NCBI GenBank assembly: GCA_030681895.1
Contig: JAUXRI010000147.1
Coordinates: 1-32,889, forward strand
DNA from: Myxococcales bacterium
GTDB taxonomy: Bacteria; Myxococcota; Myxococcia; Myxococcales; Myxococcaceae
Direction: 5' to 3'
DNA length: 32,889 nt
Below the pieces are notes generated by a model. The model was not told where the DNA came from and did no database searches. It worked only from the letters and a program-made list of their open reading frames with translations. Below, in pieces: positions 7,652 to 16,084 of the stretch (positions within the stretch are counted from its first letter, which is position 1; each line of letters opens with the position of its first letter). The position numbers and the translations under genes are program-made.

Positions 7652-9417
7652 GCCGCCTCCACGCGCTCGTCATCGTCGGGGTGCTGGGCCTTGCCTCGAC
7701 CGCTGCCGCGCAAGACCCGAAGTACCTGCCGTTCCGCATGGTGTCGACGGCCCAGAACCCGTTCCCGTACTACGTCGACAACCGCGCGGCCGCGCCCGGT
7801 GGGTTCTCGATCGCGGCGGCGCTGCCGGCCATCGTGGCGGGGTGGGATCAATGGAACAACACCCAGTGCGCCATGCCGAAGGCGGCGAGCCAGGGCTTCA
7901 CCGGTGCCGGCGTGCCCAACCCGTCCGACCGTTACGACATGTTCAGCGTGACGCCCGTCTGGGTGACGAGCTCCGCCGACCCTGACGCGCGCGCGCTGCT
8001 CGACAACGGCTTCACCATCGCCATTGCGGTGCCTCAGGCGTTCGGCGGCGTGCTGCAGACCTGCGACATCTTCCTCAACGGCCTCGGCGTGAACTTCTCG
8101 TACAGCATCGCCACGCCGACGCCGGCGGCCGACATCGACATTCAATCGGTCATGACTCACGAAGCCGGCCACTGTCTGGGCCTCGATCACTTCGGCCTCG
8201 GGCTGATGCAACAGAGCGTCTACAAAGGAGAGCAGAAGCGGCTGCTGACCCAGCTCGACGTGCGGGGCATTTGCGAGCGCAACCCGGCCTTCGGTCAGGC
8301 GGGCGCCGAGTGCTCCGCCGACGGAGGCTGTGACGCGACGCTCAAGTGCATCACCCGGACCGGCAACGTGGGGCCGACGCGCTACTGCGCCAACGCCTGC
8401 GTGCCGAACACCACGCCGTGCGCCCTGCCGATGGATTGTCAGCCCTCGAGCGCGTTCCTGCCCACCACCATGGACGCGTGCCAGTACCCGAACGCCGGCA
8501 TCACGCAGATCGGGAAGACGTGCGCGAACTCACCAGCGTGCGGCTCGGCGGTCGGCAACTGCATTCTGCCGTCTCAGGCGTCCACCGGCACGCCGCTCTG
8601 GGAAGGTGGCTACTGCACGCAGGGCTGTGAAGTCGGTCAGCCGGCGTGCCCGGCGGGCTCGGTCTGTGTGCCGACGTCGTCGGGATCGCGGCTGTGCATC
8701 GCGAGCTGCCGCGTCGGCCTCGCCGACTGCCGCTCGGGGTACACCTGCGACAGCTTGAGCGCGACGTCTGGCAACGCGGGCATCTGCATTCCCAACTGCC
8801 GTGTCGAGGGCGACTGCATCGACCCCGTCGTGAACGGGCAGGTCGTCGACTACGACTGCCGGCAATGCGACGGCCGGTGCGTGCCCAAGCAGACGCCGGG
8901 CGTTGGCGTGGGGACGCAGTGCAACCAGGACACGCAGTGTGGCTTCGGCCAGGTGTGTCGCCAGGCCGATCGGCGGTTCGCCGCGAAGCAGTGCACGCAG
9001 AGCTGCGCGCGTGGCTGCGGCACCTGCCCCGCGGGCGCGGCGTGCGTGCCCGACGACCGCGGCGAGCTGTTCTGCCTCAAGACGTGCTCGGGGCCCCGCA
9101 GCTGTGGCGAGGGCCTGCGCTGCGCCGACTACCCCGGCGTGAAGGCCTGCATCCCCGCCTGCCAGTCCGACACCGACTGCCCCGTAGGCCAGTCCTGTCA
9201 GGATCAGGAGTGCGTGCTGCCGATCGATCCCAACGACGCCGGGTGCGGCGCCTTCTGTGTGGTGCCTGACGCGGGGAAGCCCTTCGTGCCACGGCCTGAC
9301 GGCGGCGTGATGACAGGGGGAGGGAATGCCGGGTGCGCTTGTTCGACGGCGAGCGCGTTCGGCCCCATGCTGGCGCTCGCCATGCTGGGTCTGGTCGCGA
9401 GGAGGCGCCGTCGGTGA
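7648..9417 (+). CDS. Matrixin-like zinc metalloprotease with Cys-rich repeats and MYXO-CTERM-type tail
   Basis: A 589-residue exported protein. Residues 1-22 are a signal peptide (ending STAAAQ). A metzincin-like catalytic domain follows: HEAGHCLGLDH at 171-181 provides three zinc histidines and the catalytic Glu, and LMQQSVY nearby could be the Met-turn. From about 215 to 545 come many cysteine pairs in EGF-like or knottin-like spacing (CVPNTTPCALPMDC, CPAGSVCVP, CRSGYTCDS), a common myxobacterial surface module. The end has a Gly-rich spacer, GCACS, a hydrophobic segment and RRRRR. This is the MYXO-CTERM sorting architecture, implying surface display and processing by a rhombosortase-like system. 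It overlaps genes on both sides by four bases. Substrate unknown. Confidence 0.9.
   Translation: MSRLHALVIVGVLGLASTAAAQDPKYLPFRMVSTAQNPFPYYVDNRAAAPGGFSIAAALPAIVAGWDQWNNTQCAMPKAASQGFTGAGVPNPSDRYDMFSVTPVWVTSSADPDARALLDNGFTIAIAVPQAFGGVLQTCDIFLNGLGVNFSYSIATPTPAADIDIQSVMTHEAGHCLGLDHFGLGLMQQSVYKGEQKRLLTQLDVRGICERNPAFGQAGAECSADGGCDATLKCITRTGNVGPTRYCANACVPNTTPCALPMDCQPSSAFLPTTMDACQYPNAGITQIGKTCANSPACGSAVGNCILPSQASTGTPLWEGGYCTQGCEVGQPACPAGSVCVPTSSGSRLCIASCRVGLADCRSGYTCDSLSATSGNAGICIPNCRVEGDCIDPVVNGQVVDYDCRQCDGRCVPKQTPGVGVGTQCNQDTQCGFGQVCRQADRRFAAKQCTQSCARGCGTCPAGAACVPDDRGELFCLKTCSGPRSCGEGLRCADYPGVKACIPACQSDTDCPVGQSCQDQECVLPIDPNDAGCGAFCVVPDAGKPFVPRPDGGVMTGGGNAGCACSTASAFGPMLALAMLGLVARRRRR
9400..9405 (+). 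promoter_or_regulatory. Ribosome-binding site that sets the ATPase start
   Basis: AGGAGG at 9400-9405 lies eight bases before GTG 9414. The frame is open back to 9333, but that stretch reads through the protease C-terminus. The strong site and the GTGA overlap with the protease stop favour 9414. Confidence 0.75.
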
Positions 9418-11237
9418 CGAAGCTCGAAGACAGTAGCCGCCGCGCCCACGACTTCTCGCTCAAGTTCGTCCTCGACGCCCTCGTCGAGGCAAAGCTGCTC
9501 ACGAAGAGTCAGGCCGGCGACGTGCTCCAGCGCGAGGCCCAGGCGCGCAAGCGCGTCACCAAGGCGGCCGGTGACGAGAAGTACGACGTCTCGCCGATCG
9601 AGATCATCGCCCTGTTCCAGGTGCCGTTGCCGGGCCGGCCGGGCGAATTGCTCGATCAAGATCGCATCACCGAGGTGGCCGCCGCGGCCGCGAAGGTGCC
9701 GTACAAGAAGATCGACGCGCTCCGGCTCGACATGAACCTGGCGGCGCGCACCATCTCGAAGCCGTTCGCCACCCGGCATTGTCTGCTCCCGCTCGAAGGT
9801 GGCGGCGCCGGAGCCCCGCTGCTCGTCGCCGTCGCCAACCCGTTCGATCGCGCGCTGTTCGAGAACCTCGAGCGGCTGGTGAACTGCCCCATCTCTCCGG
9901 TGCTCTCGGCCAAGCAGGACATCTTGAAGGGCATTCAAGACGTCTACGGCTTCCGCCGAACGCTCGCGGCCGCGGCCGACGAGTTCGCGGTGTCAGGCGC
10001 TGGCGTCTCGAACTTCGAACAGCTCGTCACCCTCTCGAGCACCTCGAACAAAGAGCTCGCCCCCGAAGACAACTCCATCATCCAGGCCGTCGAGCACCTG
10101 CTCCGGTCGGCGTTCGACAACCGCGCGAGCGACATTCACATCGAGCCCAAGCGCGACAAGTCGATCGTGCGCTTCCGCATCGACGGCGTGCTGCACGGCG
10201 TCTACACCCTGCCGCAGCAGGTCCACGCGCCCGTCATCTCGCGCGTGAAGATGATCTCGCGCATCGACATCAGCGAGAAGCGCAAGCCGCAAGACGGCCG
10301 CATCAAGATCGATCGCGACGGCCACGAGGTCGAGATTCGCGTGTCGACGCTGCCGACCGCCTTCGGTGAGAAGATCGTCATGCGCATCTTCGACCCCGAG
10401 ACGCTGGTGGTCGACATCGCTGCGCTGGGGTTCGACCCGACCGAGAAGCAGCACTTCGAGTCGTGGATCGCCGAGCCGCACGGCCTCATTCTCGTCACGG
10501 GGCCGACCGGCTCGGGCAAGACGACGACGCTCTCCTCGGCGCTCAAGGCGCTCGCCGGCCCCGACGTCAACGTCACCACCATCGAAGACCCGATCGAAAT
10601 GGTGTGGGACGCGTTCAACCAGACGCAGGTGCAGCCGAAGATCGGCCTCGATTTCGCGAACGCGCTCCGCCACATCTTGCGGCAAGACCCCGACATCATC
10701 ATGGTCGGCGAAATTCGCGACCCTGAGACAGCCGAGAACGCGATTCAGTCGGCGCTCACCGGCCACCTCGTGCTCTCGACGTTGCACACCAACGACTCGG
10801 TCGGCGCGATCGGCCGCATGCTCGACCTCGAGGTGCCGGCGTTCCTGCTCGCGTCCAGCGTGCTCGGCGTGATGGCCCAGCGCCTGGTGCGCCGCATCTG
10901 CCCGTCGTGCAGCGCGCCCATCACCCTGTCTCAGGCGCAGCTCGACGCGCTCAAGTGCCAGATGCCGACCGATCTGGGGCCGCCGCAGTTCAAGAAGGGC
11001 GCTGGCTGCGTGAAGTGCCGCGGCACGGGCTACCGCGGCCGTACGGCCGTCTTCGAGATCTTCACCGCCACTGCCGAGATCAAGTCGCTCATCACCCGCA
11101 AGGCCTCGTATCAGGCGCTCGTCGAAGAAGGCCGGAAGGCCGGCATGCGCACGCTGCGTGAGGCCGCGGCGCGCAAGCTCTACGAAGGCGTCACCGGCTT
11201 CGACGAGGTGCTGCGCATGACGACGGGGCTGGAGTAG
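9414..11237 (+). CDS. GspE/PilB-family secretion or pilus ATPase
   Basis: A 607-residue hexameric ATPase of the type II secretion / type IV pilus family, acting at the cytoplasmic face of the inner membrane. The N-terminal 200 residues are an MshEN-like region. The core has Walker A GPTGSGKTTT from residue 363, the Asp box (TTIEDPIEM), Walker B (IIMVGEIRDPETAE) and the His box (GHLVLSTLHTNDS). The tetracysteine zinc site is CPSC (496/499) plus CVKC (532/535), characteristic of GspE and PilB rather than PilT. No pilC, pilT or gsp genes are nearby, so this is an orphan copy, as is common in myxobacteria. GTGA overlap with the protease gene suggests coupled translation. Whether it serves pili or secretion cannot be told from this sequence. 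Confidence 0.93.
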   Translation: MTKLEDSSRRAHDFSLKFVLDALVEAKLLTKSQAGDVLQREAQARKRVTKAAGDEKYDVSPIEIIALFQVPLPGRPGELLDQDRITEVAAAAAKVPYKKIDALRLDMNLAARTISKPFATRHCLLPLEGGGAGAPLLVAVANPFDRALFENLERLVNCPISPVLSAKQDILKGIQDVYGFRRTLAAAADEFAVSGAGVSNFEQLVTLSSTSNKELAPEDNSIIQAVEHLLRSAFDNRASDIHIEPKRDKSIVRFRIDGVLHGVYTLPQQVHAPVISRVKMISRIDISEKRKPQDGRIKIDRDGHEVEIRVSTLPTAFGEKIVMRIFDPETLVVDIAALGFDPTEKQHFESWIAEPHGLILVTGPTGSGKTTTLSSALKALAGPDVNVTTIEDPIEMVWDAFNQTQVQPKIGLDFANALRHILRQDPDIIMVGEIRDPETAENAIQSALTGHLVLSTLHTNDSVGAIGRMLDLEVPAFLLASSVLGVMAQRLVRRICPSCSAPITLSQAQLDALKCQMPTDLGPPQFKKGAGCVKCRGTGYRGRTAVFEIFTATAEIKSLITRKASYQALVEEGRKAGMRTLREAAARKLYEGVTGFDEVLRMTTGLE

Positions 11238-11246
11238 CCCCTTCCG

Positions 11247-12809
11247 TCAGAAGCGCGCCTGCATCACCGCGTTGAAGCCGAGCTGGTTGGGCTGCTCGAA
11301 CGTGGGCTGCGAGATGCTGGAGGTCGAGTCGCGGAACGTCACCCGGTTGTCGTCGCGCGTGTAGAAGACCTCGCCGATGATCGCGAAGTACTCCGAGAGG
11401 TCGAGCCGGTAGGTGCCCTTGATCGAGACGATGGGCAGCACCGTCACCGGGTTCCCGTTCGCGTCGGTCGCCGGCAGAATGTTGAAGAGGTTGACGTCGC
11501 GCACCACCACCACGCGCGGTCCCGTGAGGCCAGGCGGCGGCGCGTTGCCACCGAAGTCGAAGCGCGGCGCCGTGAGTGACGCGGGCATCTGCACGCCGCC
11601 GATGACGCCGAACGTCGAGTGCAGCTTCGGGAAGTAGCGATCGACGCCGAGCGCGAACCACGTCTCGGGGTTCACCGTGCTGCCCTTCGAGAAGTCGAAG
11701 AACGGCGGGAAGCCGGGCACGTCGAACTGAATGAACGACAGCGTGCGCATGAGGCCGAGCAGGTTGATGCGCCAGAAGTCGATCTTCACGCGCGTGTTGA
11801 GCGCGAGCGAGCCGGCGAGCTGCGGCTTGGTGGCGGCGAAACGATCGGGGTCGATGAGGGTCTGCGCCAGCACCGAGCCCTCGAGCTCGGCGGTGATCGA
11901 GAAGCCACCGGGGTACGTCTCGGGCCGGAAGAAGCGCGCGAGCACGTCGGGGTCGTTCTTGTAGAGGCGAATGTCGATGGACTGCTGAATTTCGGCGCCG
12001 CGCTGGAACGAGAGCCGCCCCGAGCCGCCGAGCGCGTTGATGGGAGCCCGCACGCCCTGAAGCGCGAGTGACGGCGCGATGCCTCGGTTGAAGTAGCCGC
12101 CGTTCACCTCGAAGCGGATGGCTGAGTTCTCGACCTTGTAGAGATCGATGCCCGCGCCGCCGAGGTAGCCGTACACGCGCTCCTGCACGTTGAGCAGGTT
12201 GTTGAGCAACAGGCCTGTCTTCAGGCCCACGAAGGCGTAGCCCCAGTCCTTCGTCACCTGCAGCTTGCCGCCAGGCGCCGCGCTGGGCCGGCCCGTCGAC
12301 GAGAGGCCCGAGCCCTGCTGATAGGTGAAGGCCGAGTCGCCGCCCCACGTCACGCGCCAGTTGAAGCCGAGCCGGAAGCGGTCGGACGAGACCGGGAAGC
12401 CGGTGAGCGAGATGTCTTCCTTCGAGCCCCAGCCCAGCGGCTTGTAGTTGAGCTTGATGTAGCTGGAGTTGTCGAAGAGCGTGATCTGCCCATTGGGCTG
12501 CGTGAGCAGCAGCACCGACAGCGCGGCCTCACCCTCGAAGCCCTCGAAGAAGCTGAACGCCTTCTTGTAGAGCGTGAGGTTCGACAGCGTCTCGAAGCCC
12601 GAGAAGCGCGTGTTGAAGTTGTCGAAGAACTGCGTGTTCTGTCGCGACGCGCCGAAGCCGACGCCCGGGCTGTTGGGCGTGGTTTCTCCGGGCCTCACGA
12701 AGAGGTTGTCGTGCGCGAACGCGAAGGTGACGCGCGTGTCGATGAAGTCTCCCGCCCAGGCGGCGCTCGACACACAAATGGCCAGCAGCAACGGCTTCAC
12801 GGCTCTCAC
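11247..12809 (-). CDS. Outer-membrane beta-barrel protein
   Basis: A 520-residue predicted outer-membrane protein. A signal peptide (MRAVKPLLLAICVSSAAWA) precedes a body with alternating hydrophobic strands, frequent aromatic residues and Asn/Gly turns (YIKLNYKPLGWGSKED, FRLGFNWRVTWGGD, GYLGGAGIDLYKVEN). It ends in FNAVMQARF, with the terminal Phe expected of a BAM substrate. The GTG start at 12809 is supported by GGGAGGAAG nine bases upstream. I cannot assign a transported substrate or a named family. It is the last gene of a minus-strand run beginning with the 5'-nucleotidase, 65 bp after the propeller lipoprotein, so the three may form an envelope operon. It converges on the ATPase with nine bases between stops. 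Confidence 0.85.
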   Translation of the reverse strand: MRAVKPLLLAICVSSAAWAGDFIDTRVTFAFAHDNLFVRPGETTPNSPGVGFGASRQNTQFFDNFNTRFSGFETLSNLTLYKKAFSFFEGFEGEAALSVLLLTQPNGQITLFDNSSYIKLNYKPLGWGSKEDISLTGFPVSSDRFRLGFNWRVTWGGDSAFTYQQGSGLSSTGRPSAAPGGKLQVTKDWGYAFVGLKTGLLLNNLLNVQERVYGYLGGAGIDLYKVENSAIRFEVNGGYFNRGIAPSLALQGVRAPINALGGSGRLSFQRGAEIQQSIDIRLYKNDPDVLARFFRPETYPGGFSITAELEGSVLAQTLIDPDRFAATKPQLAGSLALNTRVKIDFWRINLLGLMRTLSFIQFDVPGFPPFFDFSKGSTVNPETWFALGVDRYFPKLHSTFGVIGGVQMPASLTAPRFDFGGNAPPPGLTGPRVVVVRDVNLFNILPATDANGNPVTVLPIVSIKGTYRLDLSEYFAIIGEVFYTRDDNRVTFRDSTSSISQPTFEQPNQLGFNAVMQARF

Positions 12810-12815
12810 GTCGGT

Positions 12816-12824
12816 CTTCCTCCC
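12816..12824 (-). promoter_or_regulatory. Strong ribosome-binding site for the barrel gene
   Basis: On the minus strand this reads GGGAGGAAG, with GGAGG nine bases before the GTG at 12809. It supports the GTG as the true start. Confidence 0.7.
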
Positions 12825-12874
12825 GCAGCGCCCTCTCGAAGAGGGGCGTGCCCATCACAGCGGTGTTGCGTTCT

Positions 12875-15800
12875 TCACGTTCCGCGGCACGACACCAGAG
12901 GCTTCGGGCACTCGAGGCCCGGGCCCGGATAGCAGCAGATGTCATCAGGGTCGCGCGGAATGACGATCCACCGCGGTCGCGCCGGCTGCACCTGCTTCAG
13001 CAGGCCGACGATGTCGTAGGTCGCGCCCTTCGTGTTCCGGCACTGCTTTGCGGCCTCGGGGTCGGGGTCGTCGAGCCGGCAGTCGGGGTTCAATTCGGGG
13101 ATGGCGTCGGACGTGCGCAGGTTGAGGCGTGCGCGAGGGTTGATGGCGGCGTAGCAGCGGCCCGACGCGGCGGTCGGCAGCAGGCTGATCGAGTCCTTCC
13201 CTGGTGGGAGCCGGAACTTGAGCACCTGTCGCGCGTCGAGCAGCGGGTCAGCCTGCGTGGCGAGGGTGGCGGCGTCTCCCAGCCTCCAGCGCACGGGCAC
13301 GTCGCACACCGCCACCGCATAGGTGCCGGCCTCGAAGCCCGACTCGACGGGCATCAGGAGCCCTCCGATTCGGCTCGGGTTGAACACCACGCCACCATCG
13401 GCCATGCCGACGGTGATGGGCGTCGAGACGATCCGCGCCGCGTTCGAGTCGTCGAGGTTGGCCCACGCCGGCCCTGGCGGCGCCATCTCGACGGCGAACT
13501 GGCCGAAGCCGCTGAAGGTCGAAGACTCGCTGCACACCTGCTCACCGTCGGCGCCGCGGCCCAGCGTGCAGTTCTGCGTGCACTCGCGCTCGAGCCGCTC
13601 GTTCTCGGGCTCAGGCGCCGGAGGCGTGTCGAAGTCGCAGTTGCCCCACGAACGAATGGTGTTGCCCATCTGATCGATGTCGGTGCGGTTGCACCAAAAC
13701 GGCGTCGAGTTGTTCGCGTCGAAGTCGCAGTTGACGAACCGGTCGGGGAACTTCACGCCGCGCACCTTCACCAGCCCGCCCTCGAGGCTCTCGAGCTTCA
13801 GGTTGGTGGTGCTCTGGCCACAGAGCGCGTCGGTGATGAAGGGGCTGTAGACGTTGTCGAGCCCGCACAGGCGGTAGTTGATCTCGACTGGCGGTACCAG
13901 GCGCAGCCACTTGTCCCACTGCGACGGCGGCAGCAGCCGTACGCGCTCGGCGATGGTCCACGCGGGGAACGTCATCTGCGTCGTCGAGGTGAACTCCTGC
14001 ACCGCGCCAGAGAGGCTGAAGAGCAGGTCGCCCTGGTTGAGGCCTTCGGGGAACGAGAAGTTGAAGACGAAGAGGCTGGCGAAGGTGCCGGGCGAGTAGC
14101 TGAAACACTGCGTGCGCGCCGTGCAGGCGCCCTTCGAGATGGCGCAGGTGCCGTTTCGCGCGCCGGGCACGTCTTCGATGTTCCCCACGCCGCCGTCCGC
14201 GAGCGCGACCTGACAGGGCTCCTTCGGCTCGGGCGTGCGGACGCGCAGCGTGCCGATCTGCTGCACCTCTTTCTGCCGGCAGGCGGTGATGTCCGTGACG
14301 TAGAAGCCAGTCGACTCGATGCCCGTCACCACCATCGCCATCGGCTGACCATTCCGCTCGGGGTCGTCGAGGCACGTCTGGCGCAGCACGGTGCCCATCT
14401 CGGGCGGCGTTCCGACACGAACGAACTCTCCGACGAACGGTGAAGAGCGGTTGTCGAAGGTGTCGGGCGTGTTCAACGTCTGGAGCGTCTGCTCCTCGAA
14501 CCAGATGATCGGCGAGCTGCCGGTGGCGAACGAGTAAACGGTGCCCTCGGGCGGAAGGCGATCGCCGGCGATCAGCGAGCCGCCATCGTAGAGCTCCCGC
14601 GGAGGCCCGTTCTCGAGCCACAGCCGCGCCTGGCCGTACTGGTGCTGCACCCGCACGACACCACGGACCTCGCCGTTGACGGCCTGGCGCCAGCGGTTCT
14701 CGTAGCCGGCGGTGAGCACGCGGCCGGCAGTGCGCCGGAACGGGTCGACGCCGCCGTCGCGAAGCGCAGGGAGCGCAGCGCCGAGCTGGCCGACGTCGTT
14801 GCGTCCCCAGGTGAAGACGCTGCCGTCGTCCCTCACGCCGACGGTAAACGAGGCCCCCGCGGTCACGAGCGCCCAGTCGTTCGCGGCGCCCAGCGGCTGC
14901 GGCGTCGTGCGCTGCGTGACGGTTCCATCGCCCAGCTCACCCTCGGCGTTGCTGCCCCACGAGTAGAGGAGCCCCGGCCGGCGAATGCCGAGCGAGTGCG
15001 TGACGCCTGCCGTGACGCGCTCCCAGTCGACGAGCGTGCCGACTCGCGTGGGCACCGAGACCGGCGTGATGGTCGACAGCCCGAGCTGCGCTTTGTCGTT
15101 GCGGCCCCAGGCCCAGAGGGAGCCGTCGGTGCGGATGCCGAGCGAATGACCGTGCCCGGCAGCGGCCGTGCGCCAGGTCGTGGTGGCGTCGACCTGCACG
15201 GGCGAGGTGGCGTTGGCCACCATCGTGCCGAGCTGGCCCTGATCGTTCGAGCCGAAGGCCCAGAGCGTGTTGTCGGCGCGAACGGCGAGCGAGTGTCGCG
15301 CGCCGGCGGCGATGGCCGTCCACCGTTCGGCGCCGACTCGCGTCACCACGGAGCTCGTCACGGTGGTGCCATCACCGAGCTGGCCCGACTCGTTCTGGCC
15401 GATGCTCCAGAGGCTGCCGTCGGCCTTGAGCGCGAGCAGGTGACCGGCGCCTGCTGACAGCTGCGCCCAGGTGACGTCGTCGCTGAGCTGACCGTTGAGC
15501 GAGCCGAAGGCCCACAAGGTGCCGTCTGCGCGAATGCCTGCGGTGAAGGTGGTGCCCGCCGAGACGGCCTTCCATCGATCGGCTGGCGCGACGGGGAGCG
15601 GCGTGCCCTGAGCCGTGTTGGTGCCGTCGCCGAGTTGGCTCGTGTCGTTGGCGCCCCACGTCCACAACGTGCCATCGCTGCGAACGCCGGCGACGTGGCT
15701 TGCGCCTGCGACGGCCGTCGACCAGCCCACCGGGTCGGCGAAGTCACCGGGAATGACGCGCACCGAGACGGGCCCCGAGAACGACGCGGCGAGGTTTCGC

Positions 15801-16084
15801 TGCGCGTCGAGCGCGCGCCCGACGTAGTCGACCTCGATGGCGCCTCGGGGGATCAGGAAACGGCACGTCTCTTTGCCTCTGAGCTGGAAAGGCACTGCGG
15901 CCTGACCGCCGTCGAACAGGCTGGCGCAGCTCGCCACCACAGAGAGCGGGGTGCGCTGGCCGTTGAACGAGGTGTAGACGCCCTCGATCGCGACGTCGAT
16001 CGAGGCGACCTCGCTGCGGGTCGGCGACGGAATGTTCGGGCACGCGCAGAGCGCCAGGGTGCCCAGCACCACCAGCCGACGCAT
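12875..16084 (-). CDS. Large RCC1-type seven-bladed propeller lipoprotein
   Basis: A protein of 1069 residues from the ATG at 16084, or 1070 from the GTG three bases earlier. The signal is MRRLVVLGTLALCAC, with lipid Cys15. Residues about 25-115 form a beta domain. From about 119 to 480 there are seven repeats of the RCC1/BLIP-II kind, each with AGxxHSLGIRxDGxLWAWGxNxxGQLG, enough for a closed seven-bladed propeller. The C-terminal half (about 485-1069) starts with an OB-fold-like stretch (GEVRGVVRVQHQ...GIESTGFYVTDI) and continues with Cys pairs; I cannot assign it with confidence. It overlaps the 5'-nucleotidase stop by one base (TGATG) behind a GGAGGG site. A binding or scaffold role at the cell surface beside the nucleotidase is inference. 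Confidence 0.92.
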   Translation of the reverse strand: MRRLVVLGTLALCACPNIPSPTRSEVASIDVAIEGVYTSFNGQRTPLSVVASCASLFDGGQAAVPFQLRGKETCRFLIPRGAIEVDYVGRALDAQRNLAASFSGPVSVRVIPGDFADPVGWSTAVAGASHVAGVRSDGTLWTWGANDTSQLGDGTNTAQGTPLPVAPADRWKAVSAGTTFTAGIRADGTLWAFGSLNGQLSDDVTWAQLSAGAGHLLALKADGSLWSIGQNESGQLGDGTTVTSSVVTRVGAERWTAIAAGARHSLAVRADNTLWAFGSNDQGQLGTMVANATSPVQVDATTTWRTAAAGHGHSLGIRTDGSLWAWGRNDKAQLGLSTITPVSVPTRVGTLVDWERVTAGVTHSLGIRRPGLLYSWGSNAEGELGDGTVTQRTTPQPLGAANDWALVTAGASFTVGVRDDGSVFTWGRNDVGQLGAALPALRDGGVDPFRRTAGRVLTAGYENRWRQAVNGEVRGVVRVQHQYGQARLWLENGPPRELYDGGSLIAGDRLPPEGTVYSFATGSSPIIWFEEQTLQTLNTPDTFDNRSSPFVGEFVRVGTPPEMGTVLRQTCLDDPERNGQPMAMVVTGIESTGFYVTDITACRQKEVQQIGTLRVRTPEPKEPCQVALADGGVGNIEDVPGARNGTCAISKGACTARTQCFSYSPGTFASLFVFNFSFPEGLNQGDLLFSLSGAVQEFTSTTQMTFPAWTIAERVRLLPPSQWDKWLRLVPPVEINYRLCGLDNVYSPFITDALCGQSTTNLKLESLEGGLVKVRGVKFPDRFVNCDFDANNSTPFWCNRTDIDQMGNTIRSWGNCDFDTPPAPEPENERLERECTQNCTLGRGADGEQVCSESSTFSGFGQFAVEMAPPGPAWANLDDSNAARIVSTPITVGMADGGVVFNPSRIGGLLMPVESGFEAGTYAVAVCDVPVRWRLGDAATLATQADPLLDARQVLKFRLPPGKDSISLLPTAASGRCYAAINPRARLNLRTSDAIPELNPDCRLDDPDPEAAKQCRNTKGATYDIVGLLKQVQPARPRWIVIPRDPDDICCYPGPGLECPKPLVSCRGT

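Noticed and set aside
12848..14443. Long plus-strand open frame (531 codons) antisense to the propeller lipoprotein
   Set aside because: Arg/His/Ala-rich antisense shadow typical of high-GC DNA; the minus-strand frame has repeats and a signal peptide.
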